DNA of 38,532 nt from a virus. The notes under the pieces are model-generated. The model was given only the letters and a program-made list of their open reading frames with translations. It was not told the origin of the DNA and did no database searches. Every line of letters begins with the position of its first letter. The first letter of the stretch is position 1. The translations under genes and the position numbers were made by a program. Shown here piece by piece: positions 13,244 through 21,452 of this stretch. Location: IMG/VR virus record IMGVR_UViG_3300032311_000795, positions 1-38,532 of that record, one strand, 5' to 3'.

Positions 13244-13750
13244 TTATCTGCTAGACCACGGCCTCTTGCTGACTAGAGAAACTTTTTGATTATTCACCTC
13301 TTGCTTTTGTGGAGACACCAACTCCCTCCATCCAGAAATGTTTGCGTCCTCTAAATGCGGTTGCTCCCATTCAAGATGTCGAAGCTGGTGTTTCTCTGCT
13401 ATCTTTTGGCAAATCGAATAGGTTTGGTCATCCTCCCAAGAGGCCACTAAATCACCGCTTGGAGTGCGGGCTAGGGGAACATAGTCAATAGCGTGAGACC
13501 CTACGCCTTGGTCAATGTGGAGCGATTGTGGGGGTATTCCGCGTGCGTTTGTGACTTTCCTCCCTGCCTTTGTTCGCCCTTGGGCGTATAGTTCCTCTTG
13601 TTCTTGGGGGGTACGCACCGAACAATAGATCAAAACTGGAATCTTTTTGCTCATCAACTCCGAGTACCAAGCCCCCACCCTCTTGCCGAAACTAGGCTCG
13701 CACTTTTCTATGTGGCCTCTTGACCTTTCCACCGCCTCTCGAATCGTCAT
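13244..13750 (-). CDS. Endolysin, M15-type peptidoglycan endopeptidase (168 aa)
   Basis: Resembles L-alanyl-D-glutamate peptidases and VanY-type M15 enzymes: CSVRTPQEQEELYAQGRTK near the N-terminus, a metal-binding stretch QSLHI...GSHAIDYVPL (H78, H86, D89) and a C-terminal PHLE block around H132 where the catalytic region ends. It cuts peptide stems of the cell wall at lysis. It carries no signal peptide, so it needs the adjacent holin candidate for release. TAATG overlap with the lipoprotein gene upstream. Confidence 0.8.
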   Translation of the reverse strand: MTIREAVERSRGHIEKCEPSFGKRVGAWYSELMSKKIPVLIYCSVRTPQEQEELYAQGRTKAGRKVTNARGIPPQSLHIDQGVGSHAIDYVPLARTPSGDLVASWEDDQTYSICQKIAEKHQLRHLEWEQPHLEDANISGWRELVSPQKQEVNNQKVSLVSKRPWSSR

Positions 13751-14028
13751 TACTGGTCAAGCCTCTTGCGGAGTCGTTCATTTTCCTCCACAAGTCGAGA
13801 TATTGTTTTGAGCGTTTGCCCATAAAGCTGACGGTATTCGTCTGGGGTTGCTTTGGTTCGGTCGAGCTTGTCCCACCGCATAATGTAATCGGTAATCGAA
13901 TCTTGGTTCGGGATTTCGCCAATGTCGTAAGGTCGGGTGGTTGCACACCCACAAAGGAAACTACCTACGATGAATCCAAGCGTCCACTTCCGAATCTCGC
14001 AAACGCCGATTGTAAGCAATTTCTTCAT
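13750..14028 (-). CDS. Outer-membrane spanin-like lipoprotein (92 aa)
   Basis: The N-terminus has a hydrophobic region (WTLGFIVGSFL) ending in a lipobox-like LCGC with Cys28 as acylation site, then a polar linker and a coiled-coil C-terminus (KTISRLVEENERLRKRLDQ). Size, lipobox and coil fit an o-spanin, which joins the outer membrane to an inner-membrane partner at lysis. Its start lies inside the preceding 53-aa membrane gene (68-base overlap), as in embedded Rz/Rz1 pairs. The long basic N-region before the lipobox is atypical. Confidence 0.55.
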   Translation of the reverse strand: MKKLLTIGVCEIRKWTLGFIVGSFLCGCATTRPYDIGEIPNQDSITDYIMRWDKLDRTKATPDEYRQLYGQTLKTISRLVEENERLRKRLDQ

Positions 14029-14122
14029 CGTCTCTTTCCTTGCGGGTCTTGGCTCTGTTCTTTGTCCACCAAGCGATGATTCCGATTACACCAGCAAGCG
14101 AGGCGAGAATGGCCTCCCACAT
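13961..14122 (-). CDS. Inner-membrane spanin-like small protein (53 aa)
   Basis: N-terminal span (WEAILASLAGVIGIIAWW) followed by a highly charged helical tail with many Arg/Lys/Glu. Begins two bases after the holin candidate ends and overlaps the lipoprotein gene by 68 bases in another frame. An i-spanin partner is plausible, although it is much shorter than lambda Rz; it could instead be an extra holin-like protein. Confidence 0.5.
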   Translation of the reverse strand: MWEAILASLAGVIGIIAWWTKNRAKTRKERDDEEIAYNRRLRDSEVDAWIHRR

Positions 14123-14124
14123 TG

Positions 14125-14298
14125 TTATTTCCGTGAGAGATACTTCGAAATGAAGTCTACAATTTTTTGTAGGGTAGCTTCGGGTTCGTCACCGGGGAAC
14201 AGAGAAGCGACTGCGATAGCCGCTGTCAGAAGGGCAGTCAAAGCACCAAGCCAAGCAAACACATCTTGAGACTGAACGAAGGCGAGTAGTTGTTCCAT
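14125..14298 (-). CDS. Holin candidate (57 aa)
   Basis: One hydrophobic region (FAWLGALTALLTAAIAVASL), followed by an acidic turn (FPGDEPEATL) and a basic tail (DFISKYLSRK). Position directly upstream of spanin-like genes and endolysin supports a holin. Start at 14298 (MEQLLAF) preferred because a longer version from 14352 overlaps the tail gene by 38 bases; a dual start, as in holin/antiholin pairs, is possible but unproven. Confidence 0.5.
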   Translation of the reverse strand: MEQLLAFVQSQDVFAWLGALTALLTAAIAVASLFPGDEPEATLQKIVDFISKYLSRK

Positions 14299-14314
14299 AA
14301 GAAGGCGGGGAGTG

Positions 14315-14854
14315 TCAAAGGGGATTCCCAGTAGCGGTATCGTATGTGCCATTATAAGACCAATAAGATATTGGGGTGATTAAAAATGACAAAGCCCCGC
14401 CACTTGTTCCGTAAAATGTCATACCCTCAAAGCTAAATGTCTCCTCATAACCAGAAGATGTTTGAGATGTTACCGCAAAACCACCACCTTGCCCTTGTTC
14501 ATAAAGTGCAGATATCCTATAATTTGGTATAATTAAATTTCCATATTTATAAAACTGACCACCTTCATACCAAGAACCAACTATATCCACAAGTGAAGAA
14601 GATGATGAAACTTCCCAAATTGGATTACATACAATTTCTTCTTCTTTAGTTGCTGTATTTGAAAGAACAATACTAAAGTCTAAAACTGAACTTGGCCCAT
14701 TGTATGTTCCAGTTATAGAAAATGAACGCAATACCCAAAAAGATTTCATAGCAACTGCAACACTTGCAGTTGTGAATTGAGTTACCTCATCTTGAAACTC
14801 TGGCAAACAAAATGGGAAATACCCGCTTTTGCTTGCGTGCAACACTTTACCCAT
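14315..14854 (-). CDS. Putative tail-tip or adsorption protein (179 aa)
   Basis: Unrecognised. Beta-rich with many Ser/Thr/Gly/Tyr and repeated aromatic turns, typical of phage receptor-binding or tail-tip domains. The N-terminus MGKVLHASKSGYFPFCLP resembles a start shared by small phage structural proteins. No cleavage signal. AAATCCT directly precedes the ATG instead of a purine site. Located after the fibre gene and before lysis. Confidence 0.5.
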   Translation of the reverse strand: MGKVLHASKSGYFPFCLPEFQDEVTQFTTASVAVAMKSFWVLRSFSITGTYNGPSSVLDFSIVLSNTATKEEEIVCNPIWEVSSSSSLVDIVGSWYEGGQFYKYGNLIIPNYRISALYEQGQGGGFAVTSQTSSGYEETFSFEGMTFYGTSGGALSFLITPISYWSYNGTYDTATGNPL

Positions 14855-14882
14855 AGGATTTAGTTAGGGCATTAGCCCAAGC

Positions 14883-16523
14883 CTAATAACCGATGACGGT
14901 GATACGGTAGGTGGCGGTATTTACATCCCTAGAAACGCTGTCGGCATTGACGCAAGAAAGGCAGACGGTGTTCGCTTTATAAACTACGCCTTGAATTACT
15001 GCCCCTGCTGAAACGGCCGCAGGCAGTCCAATAAGCACAATATCATTCACGGTTGCACCCGTCACAACTACATCCCGATAATGCTGATCGTTGCTAGCTA
15101 TCGTTCCAAAGGTGACGGAGGTTAGCGTGGTGACTGAATAGGAGGATTGCGGAAGAACTCCGTAGCTAACACCGCTTGCAATTAAGCCGACATTGATTAG
15201 GCCAGAAACGACATTTCCATTTGTGGGTTGTGCCGTAACGGACACCCCATAGAATCCCATAGGAGTGTTGGCAAAGGCCAATCCAGTTCCATAAGAAACT
15301 ACTTGTGTTCCAGAGTTATTGTTTAGCGTCCTTGCCCCGAAATTAACAGATGTTACGGCAGAGGAATCGGCAAGACCACGAGCCGTAGAATTTACGCCAG
15401 TCGTTGAGTTGCGAACAAAGGCGGCATAGCTCTCGGCAGAAGTAAGGTACGAGGCTTGGGCGGCGGGAACAGCACTACCGCTGGTCAATAAATCCCTACG
15501 AACCGTGACATCAGTTTGAAGAACTGTCTTGGGTGTTCCATTCTGTGTTAAGCTAACCTCAATTTTGGGCGAAACTGTATCTTCGCCAGATTCTGCAAAT
15601 AGCTCATCGAGTTCTGCTGTTGCCATCGTAACAGTAGATTGCAGAAAGTTTCCAAAAATAACTCCACTTGCGTCGAGAGTAAGTGCGGTTGTGATGTTTG
15701 TAAGGCCAAGGTCACGAACAAAAGAAATGGAATAGTTGCCAGCATTATTACCAACATCAACACTTATATTCCCATTGCTAATTGTATTTATAGATGTAAG
15801 TGCTTCTTGAAAACTTGCCGCAGTTGAGCCTACTGGAATAGCGGTAGTCGAGTTAGTTCCATAGTTAAGAACAACCGAGCCACCCTCTGCATCTGACCCA
15901 ATTGCTAGGTTATAGGTTTCATTCTGCGTTGCCGAACCATCTTGAACTTTTGTAAGCGAAACAACCCCAGCAGTAGGAGAAGCAACGAATGTGTCCGAAT
16001 AAACAGCAGGATTACGAACCAATCTGATGACTTGTTGTGCGGCTACCGATGAGGTGGGGAATCTGCGGGTACTTACAAGAACCGAGCTAGTTGGGAAAAG
16101 CGTAAAGGCATCGCCCCCAAACGACATAGCCGTGTTTGCCGTTGCTGATGTGATTAGGTAGGCATAATTTTCATTGCCATAGGTTGTTACGGTAACCCCA
16201 GTACCAGCAATACCAGAAATAGCTGTATAAACTTGGAGCGGAGTCGCATTGAAAGAAATGGCATTTGAAGTTACGCTATTGAGAACCAGCTTAAATTGTC
16301 CGTCCGTTGGGTCGGCATCAATCCCACCGATACCCAGCTTAATAGAAGAACCAGTTAAATCTAAATCACGAAGAAGCCCACTAGAATCTCTCTCTTGTAA
16401 ACGAACTCGAAGGTTGTAGGAGTCGTTACGGGTAAGGGTTGGAAGCGTCCCATTCCTAGCCGACCCAGCGGCTACTAGGTTTCCATTGGTTGTGTCAATG
16501 TAGATGTCTAAACTTTGAGCCAT
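14883..16523 (-). CDS. Tail fibre/baseplate-type protein (546 aa)
   Basis: The N-terminal 80 residues (LTRNDSYNLRVRLQERDSSG, then DLDLTGSSIKLGIGG) look like a BppU/baseplate-attachment domain. The middle is Ser/Thr/Gly-rich beta repeats. The C-terminal 80 residues (HYRDVVVTGATVNDIVLIGL, later NTATYRITVIGY) match a small beta-sandwich module common at the ends of phage tail proteins. A structural host-contact role is likely. Shadow frames inside it are discarded. Confidence 0.7.
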   Translation of the reverse strand: MAQSLDIYIDTTNGNLVAAGSARNGTLPTLTRNDSYNLRVRLQERDSSGLLRDLDLTGSSIKLGIGGIDADPTDGQFKLVLNSVTSNAISFNATPLQVYTAISGIAGTGVTVTTYGNENYAYLITSATANTAMSFGGDAFTLFPTSSVLVSTRRFPTSSVAAQQVIRLVRNPAVYSDTFVASPTAGVVSLTKVQDGSATQNETYNLAIGSDAEGGSVVLNYGTNSTTAIPVGSTAASFQEALTSINTISNGNISVDVGNNAGNYSISFVRDLGLTNITTALTLDASGVIFGNFLQSTVTMATAELDELFAESGEDTVSPKIEVSLTQNGTPKTVLQTDVTVRRDLLTSGSAVPAAQASYLTSAESYAAFVRNSTTGVNSTARGLADSSAVTSVNFGARTLNNNSGTQVVSYGTGLAFANTPMGFYGVSVTAQPTNGNVVSGLINVGLIASGVSYGVLPQSSYSVTTLTSVTFGTIASNDQHYRDVVVTGATVNDIVLIGLPAAVSAGAVIQGVVYKANTVCLSCVNADSVSRDVNTATYRITVIGY

Positions 16524-16550
16524 AATGTTCTATTGGGTGTCAATATGCTA

Positions 16551-16799
16551 TTATGGGCCGTAAACAATTATGGTTGCTGGCTCTCCATTTGAACACACAT
16601 TTAATTCATAGGTTACCGCATTAAATGGATTACTTCCAACACCACTAATAGAAATTGCAATTCCATTCTCTTCTTGTTTAATAGCAATTCCATAGCCAGC
16701 TAGTGGCTTGGTGCATTCAATCCTTCTGATTACCTTATTGTAGAACTCTTTAGTTAGGATTGATACACCCTGCAATTCGTTAAGTTGATTCTCTCTCAT
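16551..16799 (-). CDS. Hypothetical tail-region protein (82 aa)
   Basis: Unrecognised beta-rich protein ending in ATIIVYGP, placed between the 218-aa gene and the fibre gene. AGGGGATTAA precedes the ATG. Probably a tail-tip accessory. Confidence 0.6.
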   Translation of the reverse strand: MRENQLNELQGVSILTKEFYNKVIRRIECTKPLAGYGIAIKQEENGIAISISGVGSNPFNAVTYELNVCSNGEPATIIVYGP

Positions 16800-16807
16800 T
16801 TAATCCC

Positions 16808-17464
16808 CTAGCTTACTGTGGCAATTTGCTGTACTTCGTGATAGGTATTTCTAGCAACCAAGAAAAGCCCTCGCCTTTCGCAAGACATTGAAAGAACACA
16901 ATAACCGCTATATTGAGCTATAACACCAGTACCAGAGGAGAAGAAAGCTGATCTCGGGTCTCTTGGCATAGCATATCCATTTATGATTTCTGGCATTTTT
17001 ATTGTTGGGGTAAATAACCCAACTCGTTGTAGGCCGTTGTTCTGTGCCAACTGCCCAGCCATAAACTCTGTCTCGCTTACATCGGTTAGATATTCTGCTT
17101 CGATAACTAATGGAGGGCCGTAAATTCCCTCACCAGCCGTAGGAATGAGTCTTACTATGGGCGGTGGCAAGCCATTTACAGAAGTTAGTCCAACATAAGT
17201 AACAAGCATTTGAGTAATCCCGCCATCTTGTTCTTCTGTTGCAACAGATTCAACAACCATTCTATCATATTTGGGTTCAGCACTTGAAAATGAAGTATGA
17301 GTTCTAAATCTATTTGGAACAATGATGTGTCGATTTTCTGTTTTAATAGCGTAAGCCTCAATAATTGTCTCTAAACCATTGGGTTCTTTATTGAAATTTA
17401 CCCTCTGCAAAACCTTTGAGTCGGTATATGCTCCGATTGCATTTCCAATAATTTCGCTTGCCAT
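16808..17464 (-). CDS. Hypothetical tail-tip protein (218 aa)
   Basis: Beta-rich, soluble, unrecognised. Lies directly after the tape measure gene, where siphophages encode distal tail and hub proteins. Ends NTYHEVQQIATVS. One base separates it from the tape measure stop. Confidence 0.6.
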   Translation of the reverse strand: MASEIIGNAIGAYTDSKVLQRVNFNKEPNGLETIIEAYAIKTENRHIIVPNRFRTHTSFSSAEPKYDRMVVESVATEEQDGGITQMLVTYVGLTSVNGLPPPIVRLIPTAGEGIYGPPLVIEAEYLTDVSETEFMAGQLAQNNGLQRVGLFTPTIKMPEIINGYAMPRDPRSAFFSSGTGVIAQYSGYCVLSMSCERRGLFLVARNTYHEVQQIATVS

Positions 17465-17465
17465 A

Positions 17466-18881
17466 TTATACCACAGTTCCAGATTTCATAGTGTCTACTA
17501 AAGATTGAACAGTTTTAATAAGTTTGTCTGTTAAGTCCTTACTTCCAGCACCAGACTCCGATGGAACTGATGCACCCCCAGCCGAAGGCAATCCAGAAGC
17601 ATTTGTTGGAATAGGGCTAATTTGTGTTCTGAATCCACCAGCACCACCTCTACCATTGGGAGCACCGCCAGCAGTTCCAAGTCCAGTCTTTTGTATTTCT
17701 GGAACTCTCAATCCAACGGCCTCTTCTGCCATTCTTCTTCTTACATCTGCCATACTTAAAGGTTTATTCTGCATTCCCGGTTTAGCATTTTCTGCTTTTT
17801 GCCTAGCAAGAACCGCCTCTTCTTCCGTTCTAAATGCGGCTTTCTTATCGACCATACCCTTCTTTTTTTCCGCTTGAGCCAATGCTTGCTGACCGCCTCT
17901 TCCTCCCCCAGCCAACATTTTACCTTGCTCTGACCTAATTGTTTTAATTAAATTTTGCTCTGCATTTAGGGATGCAACTCTAGCTTTATTCCTATCTGTT
18001 CTAACTGATTCAAGCGTTGCCAAATCCTTATTCTGTGTAGCAATTTTTTCTATTTCTGAAAGTTCTCTTTCTCTTGTGTCTAATATGTTTAATTGTAAAT
18101 CATATTCTTTTTGTGCTAATCCAATGGAGTTTTTTAATGTGGTGGTAACTTCTTTAGTTTTTTCATTAGTTGTAAAAATATATTTGTTTTTTTCTTTTTC
18201 TAATTGTACGGATGCTTCTTCTATTGAAAATGTTTCTTCCATTGCTTTAGACATAGAATTTCCAGCAGATACAGACATTTCTATTGTCTTTAGTCTTTTT
18301 TGTTCTATCTCTAGTGAGGCTTTATCCTTCTTGGCTTGCTCAATCGCTTTTTCATCTAAATTTGTTTGCAAATCTAAAGCAATTCCCATCTGTCCTGCGG
18401 CTGATTCAATCCATTTTCTGACTTGTTTCCATACATCTAGGCGTTGAGTTTTTTGTTCCAAATCAAAAATCTGGTCACCGATGCTCTTTGCAGAGGCTCT
18501 TGCCTCATCAGATGATTTTGATAGCATCCCAGCCCTAAATGTATCTGAAAGCGTTTTACTTGTTTTTTCTGATTCAAGCCTCAAATCCTGCATTTGTTGA
18601 ACAAACCCAATTGTTCCACGAGCAAGAACGGCAAAACCCAAGGCTACTCCACCAGCCTTACCAGCAAACCTTAAAGCCGCAGATAAAGCCGATGCGTTGC
18701 TAGTTGCAGAAACAAGCCCCAGCCCAAACCTCTGAATTTCTTTTTCAGAATGAGATAACTGTCTGCCAGTTTCTTTCGATTGCTTGGAAAGACCGCTTAA
18801 ATCCTTCGTCAGCCTATTTGTATTTTTAGACGCCCCCTGCGTCTTAATGACAATCTCTCCCTCGGCTACTCTAACGCTCAT
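17466..18881 (-). CDS. Short tape measure protein (471 aa)
   Basis: Long helical protein with extended Lys/Glu/Gln coiled-coil stretches, one hydrophobic segment near residues 65-90 (ALRFAGKAGGVALGFAVLAR) and a Gly/Pro/Ser-rich end. Its place after the G/GT chaperones supports a tape measure role. At about 0.15 nm per residue it would set a tail of only about 70 nm, short for a siphophage. ATGA overlap with the previous gene. Confidence 0.75.
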   Translation of the reverse strand: MSVRVAEGEIVIKTQGASKNTNRLTKDLSGLSKQSKETGRQLSHSEKEIQRFGLGLVSATSNASALSAALRFAGKAGGVALGFAVLARGTIGFVQQMQDLRLESEKTSKTLSDTFRAGMLSKSSDEARASAKSIGDQIFDLEQKTQRLDVWKQVRKWIESAAGQMGIALDLQTNLDEKAIEQAKKDKASLEIEQKRLKTIEMSVSAGNSMSKAMEETFSIEEASVQLEKEKNKYIFTTNEKTKEVTTTLKNSIGLAQKEYDLQLNILDTRERELSEIEKIATQNKDLATLESVRTDRNKARVASLNAEQNLIKTIRSEQGKMLAGGGRGGQQALAQAEKKKGMVDKKAAFRTEEEAVLARQKAENAKPGMQNKPLSMADVRRRMAEEAVGLRVPEIQKTGLGTAGGAPNGRGGAGGFRTQISPIPTNASGLPSAGGASVPSESGAGSKDLTDKLIKTVQSLVDTMKSGTVV

Positions 18882-19600
18882 ATATTAGTAAAAACCTTGT
18901 CAGCCGTTTTCTTCATTTCATCCTCAAGCCATTCCTTCATATCTGCCTCTTCTATTTTCATAGCTATGTCTAAAGGTTTTCCAGCTATTTCGCTAACATT
19001 CATAAGTATCTTGTCAGACCTAGATGGTGGGTATGCAGTATTATAGAAATAAGACCTTACAACTGGGCCGGGTTTTGCCACTATGCCACCACCCTTACTT
19101 GCTGTTCCCTTTGGACTTGATGGTGGCTTTACGCCAGAAACATTAGAACCAGCCCTTTTGAACAGGTTTAATGCGGGATACCACCCAGAGGTTATGTATG
19201 CCGTTGAACTCAAAATAGAATTAAGAAATTTCATAGCCAACCCACCCATTTCTTTTCCTCCAACTGGTCTTTGTCCCCTTCTTTTTCTCCAATAGTTGTA
19301 AATTTTATATACCAATAAAGTCTTTGTTACTCTTGGGTTTTTTGGCCTAACCGTCCTATACTTGCCACTCTTTCCAGCTTTGGGATATTTAATAACTTCT
19401 GAATGTATAATTTCCTTCCCAACCGATTTGTGCATAAAAGCTCTAATTGCACTAGCACTTGCCCTTCTGGTATATTGCATAGACTTCATTATGATGTTGG
19501 CACTTCTCTTATTCACTTGAGAAGCAACATTCTTTTGCGTGTAATTAAGATACTTTGTAAGCTGACTATTGAATTGTCTTGTATCTAATATAAACGCCAT
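18878..19600 (-). CDS. Hypothetical tail assembly protein (240 aa)
   Basis: Basic protein, many Lys/Arg, with a helical N-terminus (TRQFNSQLTKYLNYTQKNVA), a Gly-rich middle and an acidic helical C-terminus. Sits between tail chaperone and tape measure genes. Resembles minor tail or tail-completion proteins by position and composition only. Confidence 0.55.
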   Translation of the reverse strand: MAFILDTRQFNSQLTKYLNYTQKNVASQVNKRSANIIMKSMQYTRRASASAIRAFMHKSVGKEIIHSEVIKYPKAGKSGKYRTVRPKNPRVTKTLLVYKIYNYWRKRRGQRPVGGKEMGGLAMKFLNSILSSTAYITSGWYPALNLFKRAGSNVSGVKPPSSPKGTASKGGGIVAKPGPVVRSYFYNTAYPPSRSDKILMNVSEIAGKPLDIAMKIEEADMKEWLEDEMKKTADKVFTNI

Positions 19601-19615
19601 AATAATTGCCTATTG

Positions 19616-20202
19616 TTAAAGGCCGATTAGTTTGGATATGTTGTCATACTCGTCTTGTTTCATTGGTATTCTCATTCTTACCTTAACACCAGAAAGCCAC
19701 ATAAATGTATGGCTTGCTTGGTTAAGTATAGATATTGGAACTTCCCATAGTATGTAATTAATATCCCAACCAGTTTTTTCAGCCAACGAGAATACCACAG
19801 AGGCAACCCCCGCTGGCGTTATTCGTTTCCCACTTGCCCAGAACTTCCAGCAGTAGGGATAACCTCAACTTGTCCTTTGTTGGATTCTGAAATTATTGAG
19901 GATACAAGTGTTGTTGCAACTTCTCTGTCCATCTCTGTTTTTGAATCTGCCCAAGACAAAACCTTGTCTCTAAACAAATCCTTATTCCAAGCTAACTTAA
20001 TCGCATCTTTTCGATTCTTCTCTAGCTGTATGTGCATATATATGAAAGCCCACACAAAGAATATGGAGCTATCTGCCTCATCATATACTTGCAACATAAG
20101 CAGGCGAGAGCCTTCCGTGTAGGAGGCTAGTTTTTCGCCCATAAACTCCTTTTGAGGGGATATAAATGCCGAGTTTAGTTCTTCTTCTAGGGATATGCTC
20201 AT
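19616..20202 (-). CDS. Tail assembly chaperone GT fusion via -1 frameshift (about 195 aa)
   Basis: Predicted frameshift product: the first 126 residues of G, then after a -1 slip at 19831-19825 the downstream frame RITPAGVAS..VFSLAEKTGWD..YILWE to 19616. The T part has only a GTG (19798) with no ribosome site but is open back to the slip site. The block AEKTGW...IL(W)E.PISIL..A.H..MWL is characteristic of T-type chaperone regions. In lambda-like phages, G and GT coat the tape measure and recruit tube subunits during tail assembly. Confidence 0.8.
19782..19831 (-). other. Programmed -1 frameshift signal (slippery site plus stem)
   Basis: GGGAAAC at 19831-19825, in the phase G-GGA-AAC, two codons before the G stop. 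After a 7-base spacer, GCCAGCG (19817-19811) pairs with CGTTGGC (19788-19782) with one G-U wobble, leaving a 22-base loop. Lambda G/GT uses GGGAAAG. A heptamer, ideal spacing and open downstream frame support a functional signal. Confidence 0.8.
19819..20202 (-). CDS. Tail assembly chaperone G (127 aa)
   Basis: Zero-frame product ending in VGNE-stop, directly after the slippery heptamer. Helical; the WAFIYMHIQLEKNRKDAIKL and WADSKTEMDRE segments fit G-type chaperones. Overlaps the upstream gene by 4 bases; CAATCCTAAAGCACTT precedes the ATG. Confidence 0.75.
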   Translation of the reverse strand: MSISLEEELNSAFISPQKEFMGEKLASYTEGSRLLMLQVYDEADSSIFFVWAFIYMHIQLEKNRKDAIKLAWNKDLFRDKVLSWADSKTEMDREVATTLVSSIISESNKGQVEVIPTAGSSGQVGNE

Positions 20203-20573
20203 AAGTGCTTTAGGATTGCCCTTCTTTGCTCCGAGGTTGCGTTTTCTGATATGAGTAAAGTCTGCCCGCCCCTTTGTATCACACGAACCGGAACGGCTCT
20301 TTTAAGCAATCCTAGGAAGGTTTCTCGGTTCTCTAGGGCGGCTCGGACATATCGAATTGGGCTTTCTGGGTCGCTTTTCATTTCTGCCCAAGTGCGTTCC
20401 ATTTCTGCCTTGGCCTCTGCCCCTGCCCCAGCCTCGAACCAGAATGTTGCTTGAGTGCTTCCGTCCTCTTTGATTGTCCTTGTTACTGGGTCGAGTTGTC
20501 TTGGCTTTGCACCAAATGAAGCAACGGCACTTGCGACTTTTATGTTAGTCGTTCCCCAGTAGGCTTCGGTCAT
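20199..20573 (-). CDS. Hypothetical tail protein (124 aa)
   Basis: Unrecognised mixed alpha/beta protein between tube and chaperone genes, the usual slot for minor tail or tail terminator-like factors. GAAATCCTAAACTT before the ATG. Confidence 0.6.
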   Translation of the reverse strand: MTEAYWGTTNIKVASAVASFGAKPRQLDPVTRTIKEDGSTQATFWFEAGAGAEAKAEMERTWAEMKSDPESPIRYVRAALENRETFLGLLKRAVPVRVIQRGGQTLLISENATSEQRRAILKHL

Positions 20574-20591
20574 AAGTTTAGGATTTCAAAT

Positions 20592-20610
20592 TAGAGGATT
20601 AGAACCTCTA
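20592..20610 (-). terminator. Weak hairpin after the tail tube gene
   Basis: TAGAGG/CCTCTA six-base arms with a 7-base loop directly after the stop at 20611; on the minus strand followed by only ATTTG. May attenuate or protect the tube mRNA; too weak for a confident terminator. Confidence 0.3.
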
Positions 20611-20967
20611 TTAAGTTACATTCGGGTATCCAGTAGCCGAGATGTCGAGCGTCACAAACGCATCGTTAGACTTGTTCAGCGTGATGGAGTCGATGCGAAG
20701 AGAGCCGTTCCCAACAGCCGTAGTTGCATTGTTCAGGGCCGCAAGAGCCGCCCCTGCGGTTACATTATAAGCACCAATAAGGGCAACTGATAGTGAGTAG
20801 GAGGTTGTGGCGTTATAGTATCCAACGGCAACAATATCGCCGGCGTTGTTTCGGACTTCGTTCTTCTCGATATTGCGAGCCTCCGAAAAGCTCTGAACCA
20901 ACCCAATGCTACCCTCGGAAACAGTTGCAAAGGTCAAATTGGAAGTTCCGATTGTCGTGGCGGCCAT
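20611..20967 (-). CDS. Putative major tail tube protein (118 aa)
   Basis: Small beta-rich protein, Ala/Thr/Asn-rich with GDIVAVGYYNATTSYSLSVA and LRIDSITLNKSNDAFVTLDI, typical of tube subunits. Location before the G/GT chaperones and its own promoter candidate support an abundant tail protein. At 118 residues it is small for a tube subunit. Confidence 0.6.
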   Translation of the reverse strand: MAATTIGTSNLTFATVSEGSIGLVQSFSEARNIEKNEVRNNAGDIVAVGYYNATTSYSLSVALIGAYNVTAGAALAALNNATTAVGNGSLRIDSITLNKSNDAFVTLDISATGYPNVT

Positions 20968-20993
20968 TAGATTGAAACCTCGTTAGAAAGTGT

Positions 20994-21023
20994 ATTTTGC
21001 ATAATCTCCTTTGCTTGTGTCAA
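20994..21023 (-). promoter_or_regulatory. Candidate promoter for the tail tube gene
   Basis: TTGACA at 21023-21018, an 18-base spacer and CAAAAT at 20999-20994, just ahead of the tube gene in one of few real gaps of the leftward unit. A perfect -35 with a moderate -10. Confidence 0.45.
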
Positions 21024-21024
21024 A

Positions 21025-21300
21025 TTATCGTGGGAACACCCGCACCTTTATGAGTTCCCAGATTGTAGAGAATACCGCACCCGATATTAGGGCAACCAAC
21101 CAGAGCTTCGTTTTGATGGTGTGGGCATCCCTTTCTAGGGTGTCTACCTTGGTATTGATTTTATTTGTCCATTGAGCAAGTTCGCTAGTGTGACGCTCTA
21201 AAACCGAGATTATATTTTGCTGTCTTTCTTCTATTCTTGCGATGGCCTCTCGGACGGTAGATAAACGCTCTTGAAGTTCTGCAACTTGGTCTGCACTCAT
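21025..21300 (-). CDS. XhlA-like coiled-coil/membrane protein (91 aa)
   Basis: Long N-terminal coiled coil (AELQERLSTVREAIARIEER onward), then a C-terminal membrane helix (LWLVALISGAVFSTIWELI) and basic end. This is the layout of XhlA-type hemolysin/holin accessory proteins and of some spanin-like factors. Overlaps the 51-aa gene by 4 bases. Confidence 0.6.
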   Translation of the reverse strand: MSADQVAELQERLSTVREAIARIEERQQNIISVLERHTSELAQWTNKINTKVDTLERDAHTIKTKLWLVALISGAVFSTIWELIKVRVFPR

Positions 21301-21452
21301 AGCCTTGCTTTCTCTGCACCGGGGGCAATACGAACCATCTGCTCGCCCTTGTCGTTATAAAATATCTCTATGTAACCCTCGGCCTCCAAGAACTTGAGGC
21401 TTGCCATAAAGTCACGCCAACTAGGAGTATTCTTATCATCCGTGGCACTCAT
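21297..21452 (-). CDS. Small hypothetical protein (51 aa)
   Basis: Starts directly after the lipoprotein stop and ends in an ATGA overlap with the XhlA-like gene. Content such as PSWRDFMASLKFLEAEGYIE with a beta tail suggests a small wHTH-like or adaptor fold; unrecognised. Confidence 0.6.
   Translation of the reverse strand: MSATDDKNTPSWRDFMASLKFLEAEGYIEIFYNDKGEQMVRIAPGAEKARL

Noticed and set aside
13692-13952. 86-codon leftward frame overlapping the lipoprotein gene
   Set aside because: Frame-shifted shadow of the spanin-like lipoprotein and endolysin start, with an atypical Pro/Thr/Arg composition.
15796-15803. TGTAAGTG inside the fibre gene
   Set aside because: Single copy in coding DNA; about what chance predicts, not part of the intergenic array.
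15529-15827. Several small frames inside the large fibre gene
   Set aside because: Shadows of a continuous 546-residue frame; no independent starts.
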